Assembly: GCF_013267355.1 (NCBI RefSeq)
Contig: NZ_CP053985.1
Span: 4,030,001-4,094,000, forward strand
Direction of reading: 5' to 3'
From: Achromobacter pestifer
Lineage (GTDB): Bacteria > Pseudomonadota > Gammaproteobacteria > Burkholderiales > Burkholderiaceae_B
Length of the DNA: 64,000 nt
Shown: positions 41,264 through 49,191 of the stretch, one piece after another
Layout: every line of letters begins with the position of its first letter
Position numbering within the stretch: position 1 is the first letter of the stretch
The notes under the pieces: model-generated
Told to the model about the DNA's origin: nothing
The model's input: the letters and a program-made list of their open reading frames with translations, nothing else
The model's database searches: none
Position numbers and translations under genes: made by a program

Positions 41264-42136
41264 ATGACACACCAGAACTCTTCCTTCGACGCCTTCGAGC
41301 ACCAGTACGTCCTCGTCGACGGACACCGCATCCATTGCGCCATGGCCGGGCAGGGCACGCCGGTACTGTTGATTCCGGGATGGCCCCAGACCTGGTACAC
41401 GTGGCGCCACGTCATGGCGGCGCTGGCGCAGGCCGGCTTCCAGGCGATCGCGGTGGATCCGCCGGGCACCGGCGATTCCGACCGTCCGGCGTCCGGCTAT
41501 GACACCGGCGCGATCGCCGCCACGCTGCACCAGTTGATGGCGCAGCTGGGCCACGCGCGCTACCAGGTGGTGGGCCACGATATCGGCATGTGGGTGGCCT
41601 ATGCGCTGGCCAGCGATTTTCCGGCGGCCGTGAGCCGGTTGGCCCTGACCGAGGCCGTCATACCGGGCCTGGCGCCCGCGCCGACGATCTTTGCGCCGCC
41701 GCAGGAGAACATTTTTCTGTGGCACTTCATGTTCAATCAGTTGCACGATCTGCCCGAGACGCTGATCGCGGGCAGGGAGAAGGCCTACCTGACCTTCATC
41801 TTCGACAAGTGGTCGCATCGCCGCGACCGGGTCGCGGCCGAGGTCTACATCGACGCCTATGCGGCGCCCGGCGGGCTGCGCGGCGGATTCGCGTACTACC
41901 GAGCCATCCCGGAGACCATCCGGCAGAATGCGCTGCGCGCCAAGCGCATGCTGGAAATGCCCACGCTGGCCATCGGCGCCGAGCATGCGACCCGCGACGC
42001 GCCGCTCATCACCATGCGCGAGAACGCCAGGGATCTGCAAGGGGCGATCATTGCCGACTGCGGACACTTCGTTACCGAGGAATGCCATGAAGCCTTCCTG
42101 GAGCACCTGCTCCCGTTCCTGTCGCGGGAGGGCTGA
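41264..42136 (+). CDS. Alpha/beta hydrolase, epoxide hydrolase/dehalogenase-like
   Basis: 290 residues. The nucleophile elbow is VVGHDIGMW with Asp106, not Ser, so this is the Asp-nucleophile branch (epoxide hydrolases, haloalkane dehalogenases). The oxyanion region IPGWPQTWYTWRHVM and the catalytic His268 (DCGHF) fit. The PGWPQTW motif favours epoxide hydrolase. Second gene of the operon, 28 bp after the isomerase and 2 bp before the esterase. The exact substrate is unknown; together the enzymes suggest breakdown of an ester or epoxide-containing plant or xenobiotic compound. Confidence 0.85.
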   Translation: MTHQNSSFDAFEHQYVLVDGHRIHCAMAGQGTPVLLIPGWPQTWYTWRHVMAALAQAGFQAIAVDPPGTGDSDRPASGYDTGAIAATLHQLMAQLGHARYQVVGHDIGMWVAYALASDFPAAVSRLALTEAVIPGLAPAPTIFAPPQENIFLWHFMFNQLHDLPETLIAGREKAYLTFIFDKWSHRRDRVAAEVYIDAYAAPGGLRGGFAYYRAIPETIRQNALRAKRMLEMPTLAIGAEHATRDAPLITMRENARDLQGAIIADCGHFVTEECHEAFLEHLLPFLSREG

Positions 42137-42138
42137 AC

Positions 42139-43074
42139 GTGGCGCTCGACCCTCGCATCAATGCCTATCTGAGCCGTCTGTCCGCGGTGTCGGGGCCCAT
42201 GGTGCTCGAAGAAATCCGGGCAGAGACTGAAATCAGCCTGCGCAAGCTGCAGGGCCCGGACGTAGCGGTCGGGGCGATGGAGCTGCACCTGGCCGTCCGC
42301 GGGCAGGGCCTGCCGTTGCGGATCAGGTCCTACACGCCCGCCGGCAAGGAAGGCGAAACCGGTTTGCCTGCCCTGGTGTATGCGCACGGGGGCGGCTGGT
42401 TCCAGTGTTCGCTGGAACTCTACGACAATCCATGCCGGGCGCTGGCCAACGCCACGCAGTGCAAGGTGTTTTCGGTGGACTACCGCCTGGCGCCGGAGCA
42501 CAAGTTCCCCGTGCCGGTCGAGGATTTCTATCGCGGCGTGCAATGGGTGTGCGAAAACGCCCAGAGCCTGCGCATCGATGCCGCCCGCGTGGCGGTGGGT
42601 GGCGACAGCGCGGGGGGCAACCTTGCGGCCGCGGCAGCGTTGATGGCGCGGGACCGGGGCGGTCCGGCCATCGCCCACCAACTGCTGCTGTATCCGGTGC
42701 TGGACCATTCGTTTTCAACCGAGTCGTACAGGACCTATGGGCAGAATTTTTTCCTGACCGAAGAGGTCATGCGCTATTGCTGGTTCACATACCTGCTCAA
42801 TGAGCGCGACGGCGCCTCGCCCTACGCCTCGCCGGCGCGGGCGGAATCGCTGGCCGGCCTGCCGCCCGCAACGCTGCTGGCCTGCGAGTACGACCCCGTG
42901 CGCGACGAGGCCGAGGCCTATGCGCGGAGCCTGCGCGACGCCGGCGTTCCAGTCCATGCCCACAGGCTGGAAGGCATGGTTCACGCCTGCATCCATATGC
43001 TGGGCCTGACCCCTGCCGCCCGGCGGCTTTTCGACCTGGCAGGACAGGCTTTGCGATCCGCCTTCGGGACCTGA
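42139..43074 (+). CDS. Alpha/beta hydrolase, hormone-sensitive-lipase-type esterase
   Basis: 311 residues of the HSL (family IV) esterase group. The oxyanion motif HGGGW is at 83-87, the nucleophile Ser157 in GGDSAGGN, and the acid and His follow in CEYDPVRDEAE and GMVHACIH. A cap-forming N-terminus (INAYLSRLSAVSGP) is present. It hydrolyses short-chain esters in the cytoplasm. GTG start at 42139, 2 bp after the preceding stop, so the two hydrolases are translated together. It is the last gene of the TetR-controlled operon. Confidence 0.88.
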   Translation: MALDPRINAYLSRLSAVSGPMVLEEIRAETEISLRKLQGPDVAVGAMELHLAVRGQGLPLRIRSYTPAGKEGETGLPALVYAHGGGWFQCSLELYDNPCRALANATQCKVFSVDYRLAPEHKFPVPVEDFYRGVQWVCENAQSLRIDAARVAVGGDSAGGNLAAAAALMARDRGGPAIAHQLLLYPVLDHSFSTESYRTYGQNFFLTEEVMRYCWFTYLLNERDGASPYASPARAESLAGLPPATLLACEYDPVRDEAEAYARSLRDAGVPVHAHRLEGMVHACIHMLGLTPAARRLFDLAGQALRSAFGT

Positions 43075-43080
43075 GGCGAC

Positions 43081-43111
43081 GCAAGCCTCCTGCGTCGCGC
43101 AGGAGGCTTGC
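43081..43111. terminator. 14-bp perfect hairpin at operon end, no T tract
   Basis: GCAAGCCTCCTGCG (43081-43094) pairs perfectly with CGCAGGAGGCTTGC (43098-43111) around a 3-nt loop. It starts 6 bp after the esterase stop and ends 41 bp before the HAD gene. The lack of a T run makes it atypical for Rho-independent termination; it may instead protect the upstream mRNA end. Confidence 0.5.
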
Positions 43112-43152
43112 AGTATGCTTACCGGCTTCATGGACCTCCCGATGTTGCCGCA

Positions 43153-43842
43153 ATGACTGATTTTCCCTTCGATGCCGTGCTGTTCGACTGCGACGGCGTC
43201 CTGGTCGATTCCGAACCCATCACCAGCCGCGTGCTGACCGAGATGCTCAATGAATTGGGCTGGGGCATCACGCATGCGGAAACCATGCGGATCTTTACGG
43301 GCAAGGCCGTCAGGGACGAGCTGCCGCTGATCGAGTCCCGCACGGGCGCCACGATCACGCCGGACTGGTTCGACCAGTTCCGCCTGCGCCGCAATGCCGC
43401 GCTGGACCGCGATCTGGTCGAGATCCCCGGCGCGCCGGACGCGGTGCGCGCCCTGCACGAGGCGCTGGACGGCCGTATCGCCGTGGCTTCGGGCGCGGAC
43501 CGCCGCAAGGTGGAGCTGCAGTTGGCCAAGGTCGGCATCGCCGACTGCTTTGGCGAGCGCGTTTTCAGCGGCCATGAGATGCCGCGCAGCAAGCCTTATC
43601 CGGACGTGTACCTGGCGGCCGCGCAGGCGCTGGGCGTGGACCCCAAGCGTTGCGCCATCGTGGAAGATACGGTGACCGGTGCGACAGCCGGGGTGGCCGC
43701 CGGCGCCACGGTGTTCGGATACAGTCCGGACGCCAATGGGCACAGCGGCGCCGAGGCTTTGCGCGACGTGGGCGTGGCCCACGTGTTCACCGACATGAAC
43801 TCGCTGCCGGCGCTGCTGGCGGGCTGGCGGCCGGCAGCCTAG
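43153..43842 (+). CDS. HAD-superfamily hydrolase, subfamily IA
   Basis: 229 residues. HAD motif I is LFDCDGVLVDSEP (nucleophile Asp12, acid Asp14), motif II is around VASGADRRKVELQL, and motifs III-IV are SKPYPDVYLAAAQALGVDP with VEDTVTGATAG. The helical cap after residue 18 is that of phosphoglycolate-phosphatase or beta-phosphoglucomutase-like enzymes. It should remove phosphate from a small sugar phosphate. The gene ends 2 bp from the convergent SDR gene. Confidence 0.88.
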   Translation: MTDFPFDAVLFDCDGVLVDSEPITSRVLTEMLNELGWGITHAETMRIFTGKAVRDELPLIESRTGATITPDWFDQFRLRRNAALDRDLVEIPGAPDAVRALHEALDGRIAVASGADRRKVELQLAKVGIADCFGERVFSGHEMPRSKPYPDVYLAAAQALGVDPKRCAIVEDTVTGATAGVAAGATVFGYSPDANGHSGAEALRDVGVAHVFTDMNSLPALLAGWRPAA

Positions 43843-43844
43843 GT

Positions 43845-44618
43845 TCAGCGCGTGTACTGCTCGCCGCCGTCCAGGTCTATCACCGTGCCGCTCAGGTAGC
43901 CCGCGCGCGGCGAAGCGCCGAACACGATCATGTCGGCCACTTCGCCGGGTTCCATCAGGCGTCCGAAGGGCAGGTCCGACAGCGTTTCCTGCCAGCGGCT
44001 TTCGTCGCCCCAGCGCGCTTGGGCGCGCTGTTTTGCCAGCGTCAGCACGCGGTCGGTGCGGGTGCGCGAGGGGTTCACGCCGAAGACGCGCACGCCGTGG
44101 CGCGGCGCATCCCCGCCCAGGGCGCGGGTGAAGGCGATGAGCGAGGCATTGGCTGCCGCGCCGCAGATGTAGTCGGCGCGCGGCGCGGAGCCCGCCATGC
44201 CGATGATGTTGGCGATGACGCCCGCGCCGGCGTCACGCATGCGTGGGTAGTAGTGGCGGGCCAGATCGATGTAGCCGTGGACCTTCAGTTCCCAGCCGGC
44301 GCGCCAGCGTTCGTCCTGCACCTGATCGATGGCGCCGCCCGGCACCGCGCCGGCATTGTTCACCAGGATGTCGATATTGCCCGCTTCCTGGCTCAGGCGT
44401 TGCGCCGCGCCGGGTTGAGCCAGGTCCAGCGTGACGGCCCGCGCCTGCTTGCCGGTCGCATCGCGTATGGTCTCGGCCGCCGCGCGCAGCGCCGCGTCAT
44501 CGCGCGCCACCAGGATTGGTTCGGCGCCTTCGCGGGCGAAGGCCAGCGCGCAGGCCAGACCTATGCCCTTGGATGCGCCCGTGATGAGCACGCGTTTACC
44601 GTCTAGCTGCAAATCCAT
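43845..44618 (-). CDS. SDR-family protein lacking the catalytic lysine
   Basis: 257 residues with a good NAD(P)-binding half (LITGASKGIG at 11-20, ILVNNAG at 84-90). The active site is unusual: Tyr150 is followed by ICGA, so the YxxxK lysine is Ala154, and the usual SS pair is replaced by IIGMAGSAP. I confirmed the Ala codon on the DNA. I recall this pattern in a subgroup of proteobacterial SDRs, so it need not be decay, but classical ketoreductase chemistry is doubtful. ATG at 44618 has GGAGG 5 nt upstream. Divergent from mgtC-like. Confidence 0.85.
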   Translation of the reverse strand: MDLQLDGKRVLITGASKGIGLACALAFAREGAEPILVARDDAALRAAAETIRDATGKQARAVTLDLAQPGAAQRLSQEAGNIDILVNNAGAVPGGAIDQVQDERWRAGWELKVHGYIDLARHYYPRMRDAGAGVIANIIGMAGSAPRADYICGAAANASLIAFTRALGGDAPRHGVRVFGVNPSRTRTDRVLTLAKQRAQARWGDESRWQETLSDLPFGRLMEPGEVADMIVFGASPRAGYLSGTVIDLDGGEQYTR

Positions 44619-44770
44619 GTAACCCTCCGGTTGATTCCGTCCGCGATTGCGCGCGACGCCAGCTCGGTTGTAAACCAGTTGTGCCCACATGTGCCAGTGC
44701 GTGCGCGGCATGGCGGCGGCCGCGCAGCGCCTGCTATGCTGGCCTGACCATTTCCCACGAGGGGGCGGCG

Positions 44771-45289
44771 ATGACGGAAATCTGGCTGGAAGTCTGGTCC
44801 ACCGTGCGCAGCGAGTTTGCCGACATCCCCGATGTGGGCGAGGCGACCCGCATCGTGCTGCGCCTGAGCGTGGCGATGCTGCTGGGTGGCTTGCTGGGCT
44901 ACGAGCGCGAGCGCAGCGGCAAGGATGCGGGCCTGCGCACCCACATGCTGGTGGCGCTGGGGGCGGCGATCTTCGTGCTGGTGCCGCTGCAAGGCGGCAT
45001 GGAAGTCGGCGACCTGAGCCGCGTGCTGCAGGGCGTGATCGCCGGCATTGGCTTCCTGGGCGCGGGCGCCATCATCAAGCTGAGCGGCGAGCGCGAGATC
45101 CGCGGACTGACTACCGCGGCGGGCATCTGGATGACGGCCGCCATAGGCGCCGCGGCGGGCATGGGGCGCGAGGCCACCGCGGTGGTCAGCACGCTGATGG
45201 CCCTCTTCGTGTTGGCGGTGCTGCGGCGCGTCGAGGCGCGCATCGCCGCCCGGCATGAACACGGCGTCATCTCCACCGACGCCAAGTAG
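44771..45289 (+). CDS. MgtC/SapB-family membrane protein
   Basis: 172 residues with four to five hydrophobic helices and the family signature LLGYERERSGKDAGLRTHML, then VIAGIGFLGAGAIIKLSGER and GLTTAAGIWMTAAIGAAAGM. MgtC proteins sit in the inner membrane, inhibit the F1Fo ATPase in some pathogens and aid survival at low magnesium or in macrophages. This is the short SapB-like form without the C-terminal regulatory domain. No magnesium-sensing leader is evident in the short region before it. Confidence 0.9.
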   Translation: MTEIWLEVWSTVRSEFADIPDVGEATRIVLRLSVAMLLGGLLGYERERSGKDAGLRTHMLVALGAAIFVLVPLQGGMEVGDLSRVLQGVIAGIGFLGAGAIIKLSGEREIRGLTTAAGIWMTAAIGAAAGMGREATAVVSTLMALFVLAVLRRVEARIAARHEHGVISTDAK

Positions 45290-45305
45290 GTCCGCAGCAG
45301 GCGCC

Positions 45306-46052
45306 TCAGTTGCCGCCGGACACCTCGATGAAGGAGCCGCTGGTGTAGCCGGCCTCGTCCGAGAACAGCCACATCACGGCGCCCGCCACTTCTTCGACGG
45401 TGCCGCCGCGGCGCAGCGGAATCGCGCCCTTCAGGCGGTCCACGCGGCCGGGTTCGCCGCCGCTGGCGTGCATGTCGGTGTAGATGGTGCCGGGGCGCAC
45501 GCCGTTGACGCGGATGCCTTCCGGCGCGACTTCCTTGGACAGGCCTATGGTCATCGTGTCCATGGCTCCCTTGGAGGCGGCGTAGTCCACGTACTCGTTG
45601 GGCGAGCCCAGGCGGGCGGCCGCGGACGAGACGTTGACGATGGCGCCGCCCTGGCCGCCGTGGCGCGTCGACATGCGGCGCACCGCCTCGCGGGCGCACA
45701 GGAAGGAGCCGATCACATTGGTGGACAGCACGCGCAGCAGGCGGTCGGCGCTCATCTGGTCCACGCGCATCTGCCGCTCCAGGATGCCGGCGTTGTTCAC
45801 CAGCGCGTCGATGCGGCCCAGCTGTTGATCCAGTTCGCCGTACATGCGCAGCACCTGGTCCTCTTGCGAGACGTCGGCCTGCAGGGCGACCGCGCGGCCG
45901 CCGCCCTGCACGATATCCGCGACCACGGCGCGGGCGGCGTCGGCGTTGGCATGGTAGTTGACGCCTACCGCATATCCGCGGCGGGCGGCCAGCTTGGCGA
46001 CGGCGGCGCCGATGCCGCGGCCGCCGCCGGTGACGAGCATGATTTTGGACAT
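45306..46052 (-). CDS. SDR-family oxidoreductase (classical)
   Basis: 248 residues. Cofactor motif MLVTGGGRGIGAAVAKLAAR at the N-terminus, LVNNAG, catalytic Ser in NVSSAAARLG and YAASK with Tyr and Lys intact; the C-terminus ends GSFIEVSGGN. A glucose-dehydrogenase or FabG-like short-chain reductase. ATG at 46052 has AGGAG 6 nt upstream. The basic residue in VNYHANADAAR after strand 2 suggests NADP. It lies 44 bp downstream of a cupin gene on the same strand and may share its transcript. Confidence 0.9.
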   Translation of the reverse strand: MSKIMLVTGGGRGIGAAVAKLAARRGYAVGVNYHANADAARAVVADIVQGGGRAVALQADVSQEDQVLRMYGELDQQLGRIDALVNNAGILERQMRVDQMSADRLLRVLSTNVIGSFLCAREAVRRMSTRHGGQGGAIVNVSSAAARLGSPNEYVDYAASKGAMDTMTIGLSKEVAPEGIRVNGVRPGTIYTDMHASGGEPGRVDRLKGAIPLRRGGTVEEVAGAVMWLFSDEAGYTSGSFIEVSGGN

Positions 46053-46096
46053 GGCTTGCTCCTGATGGGCTTTCACCTTAGCAGATGGCGGCCGGC

Positions 46097-46465
46097 TCAG
46101 ATCCAGACGTCGTTGGGGGCGCTGCGCCCGCCGCCCTGGTCGCCGGTGTTGCGCACGCCGCGCGGCTCGATCAGCAGCATTTTGACTTCTTCGGGCGCAC
46201 AGGGCTTGTGCTCCACGCCCTTGGGGACCACGGCCATTTCGCCAGGGCCGAGGTCGATGTGGCCGTCGCGCAGCTCGATGCGCAATCGGCCCTCGATGAC
46301 GATGAAGGTTTCGTCGGTGTCGGCGTGACTGTGCCACACGAATTCGCCCTGGATCTTCACCAGCTTGAACTGGTAGTCGTTCATTTCGGCGACGACCTTG
46401 GGCATCCAGTGTTCGGAAAACAGCGCCAGCTTGCCGGCAAAGTTGATGGGACGGATATCGGGCAT
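46097..46465 (-). CDS. Cupin-domain protein
   Basis: 122 residues forming one cupin barrel. Metal-binding motif 1 is [16 protein letters not shown] (residues 44-59), with two His and a Glu, and motif 2 is [14 protein letters not shown], with the last His. Single-domain cupins of this type bind a metal and act as small isomerases, dioxygenases or sensors. Here it lies between an AraC gene and an SDR on one strand, so a role in the same small pathway is possible. No enzyme activity can be named. Confidence 0.85.
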   Translation of the reverse strand: MPDIRPINFAGKLALFSEHWMPKVVAEMNDYQFKLVKIQGEFVWHSHADTDETFIVIEGRLRIELRDGHIDLGPGEMAVVPKGVEHKPCAPEEVKMLLIEPRGVRNTGDQGGGRSAPNDVWI

Positions 46466-46560
46466 GGGACGGCCTACGGGCAGGGTTGAGCAAGCCCCAG
46501 GATAGAAGGCGGCGCCGGCGCCGTCTTGTACGATCGAGCAGCTTTGCGCGGGCCGGCGGC

Positions 46561-47370
46561 TCAGCGGCGCAGCATGCGGCGCCAGCGGTCGGGAGCCATG
46601 CCGTAGGTCTGGACGTGGCGGCGCGTCAGGTGGCTCTGGTCGGTAAAGCCCGACGCGGCCGCCGCCTGCGCCAGCGGCATGCCCGCGGCGATCAGGCGCC
46701 GCGCCTGGTCGAGGCGGCGCAGCATCACGTAGCGGTAGGGACTGGTGCCGAACAGCGCGCGGAAGTCGCGTGACAGGCTCCAGCGGTCCGTGCACGCGGC
46801 CGCTGACAGCTGTTCCAGGGTGATGGACTGTTCGAGCGAGGCGTGGATGTACTGGCGCGCGCGTTCGGCGGCGGCGTAGTCGGCGCTGCGGCGCACGGGC
46901 TTGCCGCCGGCCGCGGCGCACAGGGCATGGCTCAGCTCGTACAGCGCGTCGTCTTCCTGCAGCGGGTCGATTGGGTCATGCGTGTCCTGCAGCAGGCTGG
47001 CGCTGGCGGCGTACAGCCGCGGATCGGCCGAGATGCCGCCCGGGATGAACGGCAGCTGCCGTCCGCCCAGGATCTGCTGGATGAGCGCAGGCTCCACATA
47101 GATCATGCGGTAGTGGAAACCGGCCTCGGTGCCGGCCTGGCCGTCGTGGACTTCGTCGGGATGCAGCACGATGGTGCCGCCGGGCAGGCTGTGCCGCAGC
47201 CCGCGGCGGTAATGGAAGCTCTGCACGCCCGCCAGCGTGCGGCCGATGGCATAGGTGTCGTGGCGGTGCATGCCGTAGCCGTGGCCGCCGAAATAGGCCT
47301 CGATGCGCTCCAACTGGCCCGAGGGCGCGGCGCGCAGTATCCAGTCCTGTTTCAGTGTGGCGGGCGGCAT
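46561..47370 (-). CDS. AraC-family regulator
   Basis: 269 residues. N-terminal AraC-ligand (cupin) domain ([30 protein letters not shown]) and C-terminal double HTH ([53 protein letters not shown]). The sensor half is like that of regulators next to LysE- and EamA-type exporters. It is upstream of and co-directional with the cupin gene (95-bp gap). Its ATG at 47370 lies 67 bp before the stop of the FGE-like gene. Confidence 0.87.
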   Translation of the reverse strand: MPPATLKQDWILRAAPSGQLERIEAYFGGHGYGMHRHDTYAIGRTLAGVQSFHYRRGLRHSLPGGTIVLHPDEVHDGQAGTEAGFHYRMIYVEPALIQQILGGRQLPFIPGGISADPRLYAASASLLQDTHDPIDPLQEDDALYELSHALCAAAGGKPVRRSADYAAAERARQYIHASLEQSITLEQLSAAACTDRWSLSRDFRALFGTSPYRYVMLRRLDQARRLIAAGMPLAQAAAASGFTDQSHLTRRHVQTYGMAPDRWRRMLRR

Positions 47371-47437
47371 GGGGGAGTCCGTGGAGATCGTGCTTGCAGC
47401 TATTCTAGGCCCGGTCCCGGCCTGCCGAGGCCCTGCC

Positions 47438-48430
47438 TCAATCCGCCTCCCGCAGCAGCCGCAAGCCCACCAGCGGATAGCGCGTTTCCTGCGTGTTCCA
47501 GTTGCGGTAGGAAGCGCGCGTGTACAGCGCCCAGGTATGCCAGGAGCCGCCGCGCCGCACGCGCACATTGCCGCTGGCGGGGCCTTGCGGATCGTCCACT
47601 GGCGAATGCGCGTAGTAGTCCTCGCCGTACCAGTCCGCGACCCATTCCCAGGCATTGCCGTGCATGTCGTAGAGGCCGAAGGCATTGGGCGCGTAGCTGC
47701 CGACCGGCGCAGTGAAGGCGTGGCCGTCGGGGCGGGCGGAGGCGTGCGCCTGCCATTTCGGCCAGAGCGGCGCCGCGTCCGCGTCGAAGCCGTTGCCGAT
47801 GTCGGGCATGGCGGCGGGATCGTCGCCATTCTGGTAGCGGGTGCGCGTGCCGGCACGGCAGGCGTATTCCCATTCGGCTTCGGTGGGCAGGCGGTAGACC
47901 TTGCCCTCTGTCTGGGTCAGCCAGCGTGCCAGCGCCGTGGCGTCGTTCCAGCTGATGTTGACGACGGGGTGGTCGTCGCCCTGCGCAAAGCCGGGGTTGC
48001 GCCAGGAATAGCGGCGGTCGCGCCCTTCGAAGGCGTCGCCGCTCGCGGACTTGTCGGGGTCGTATTGCGGGTTGTAGCCATAGCCGCCGGTGCCGTCGGC
48101 CTCCGATTCCGGCACGTAGCCCGACGCTTCGATGAAGCGGCGGAACTGGCCCACGGTGACTTCCGTGCGCTCCAGGTAGAACGGGCGGGTGATGCGCACG
48201 GCATGCACGGGCGCTTCGTCGGACAGCTGGGCGTAGCGGTCCGGCGGATAGAGCGGATAGGCGCGCGCCAGCGCCTCGGGCGCTTCGTCGCTGCCCATCT
48301 GGAAGGTGCCGGCCGGTACGCGGACAAAGGTCATGCCGAGTGAATTTTCGATCAGGGCGGGCGGTTCAGCCGACCAGGATGGCGCCGATACGAGGGTGCA
48401 GAGCAAAGCCAGGGCGGTGCGTGTGCGCAT
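47438..48430 (-). CDS. Exported FGE-sulfatase-domain protein lacking catalytic cysteines
   Basis: 330 residues. A signal peptide (ALALLCTLVSAPSWSA) precedes a full FGE-sulfatase domain: FVRVPAGTFQMGSDEA, FYLERTEVTVGQFRRFIEAS, VVNISWNDATALARWL, YRLPTEAEWEYACRAGT, GLYDMHGNAWEWVADWYGED and VRRGGSWHTW. In true formylglycine-generating enzymes the segment after RGGSW carries the reactive Cys pair; here it reads HTWALYTRASYRNW with no Cys. It is therefore not expected to make formylglycine. Periplasmic paralogues such as PvdO use the same fold for other oxidations or as lectin-like modules. Confidence 0.85.
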   Translation of the reverse strand: MRTRTALALLCTLVSAPSWSAEPPALIENSLGMTFVRVPAGTFQMGSDEAPEALARAYPLYPPDRYAQLSDEAPVHAVRITRPFYLERTEVTVGQFRRFIEASGYVPESEADGTGGYGYNPQYDPDKSASGDAFEGRDRRYSWRNPGFAQGDDHPVVNISWNDATALARWLTQTEGKVYRLPTEAEWEYACRAGTRTRYQNGDDPAAMPDIGNGFDADAAPLWPKWQAHASARPDGHAFTAPVGSYAPNAFGLYDMHGNAWEWVADWYGEDYYAHSPVDDPQGPASGNVRVRRGGSWHTWALYTRASYRNWNTQETRYPLVGLRLLREAD

Positions 48431-48525
48431 GGGAATCCGGTGGGCGGAGCATGAGGGGTGCGCAATAGTAGAGCCGCCGCTTGCGGCCGGCCAGACGCGG
48501 GGAACCCTCATGCCGCGGCGGCGGC

Positions 48526-49185
48526 TCAGCCGGCGCGGCGGATGGTGAAGTTGATGCGCAGGCTGCCCAGGCGCGGATGCGGCAGGTCTTTGATGGGCAT
48601 GATGCCGTGGTAGCGCAGCCGGTCGACGCCGCCCCACACGACCACATCGCCGTGGAACAGCGGCGTGCGGCTGGCCTTGTCCGCGCGCTGCTCGCCGCCG
48701 AAGAGGAACATGGCGGGCATGCCCAGGGACACGGACACGATGGGCGCGCCGTAGTCGCGTTCGTTTTTGTCCTGGTGCAGCGACAGGCGTGAGCCAGGTT
48801 CATAGCGGTTGACCAGGCAGGCGTCCGGCTCGAAGCCGGGAAAACCGGCTTCGGCCGCGGCGGCTTGCGCCAACTGCAGAAAGGCCCCGGGCATGTCGGG
48901 CCAGGGCTGGCCGGAGAGCGGATCGATGCGCGCGTAGCGGTAGCCGCGCGCGTCGCTGGTCCAGCCCAGTTGCCCGCAATTGGTCAGCGCCACCGACATG
49001 GTGTAGCCGCCTGGCGTTTCCATATGCCGGAAGGGCGCTTGCGCGGTCACGGTGTCAACTCCGGCGAGCAGGGCGTCCATCACCGGCAGGGCATAGCCGC
49101 GCAGCACCACGGCCTGCGCGCCCAGCGTGACGCGTCCGTCTTGCGCGGCGCCATCGTTGCCGAACAGGTCCAGGTTCGAAGCCAT
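48526..49185 (-). CDS. alkB: Alpha-ketoglutarate-dependent DNA dealkylase AlkB
   Basis: 219 residues, complete AlkB. Iron ligands: His and Asp in SLHQDKNERDYGAPI and the second His in RLRYHGIMPI. The 2-oxoglutarate-binding Arg pair is RINFTIR at the C-terminus. The nucleotide lid has GGYTMSVALTNCGQLGWTSD and the N-terminus VVLRGYALP. It reverses N1-methyladenine and N3-methylcytosine damage. Its ATG is 6 bp after the stop of the PLD-family gene, so it is in an operon with a membrane-lipid enzyme rather than with ada. Confidence 0.95.
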   Translation of the reverse strand: MASNLDLFGNDGAAQDGRVTLGAQAVVLRGYALPVMDALLAGVDTVTAQAPFRHMETPGGYTMSVALTNCGQLGWTSDARGYRYARIDPLSGQPWPDMPGAFLQLAQAAAAEAGFPGFEPDACLVNRYEPGSRLSLHQDKNERDYGAPIVSVSLGMPAMFLFGGEQRADKASRTPLFHGDVVVWGGVDRLRYHGIMPIKDLPHPRLGSLRINFTIRRAG

Positions 49186-49191
49186 GTCGGC

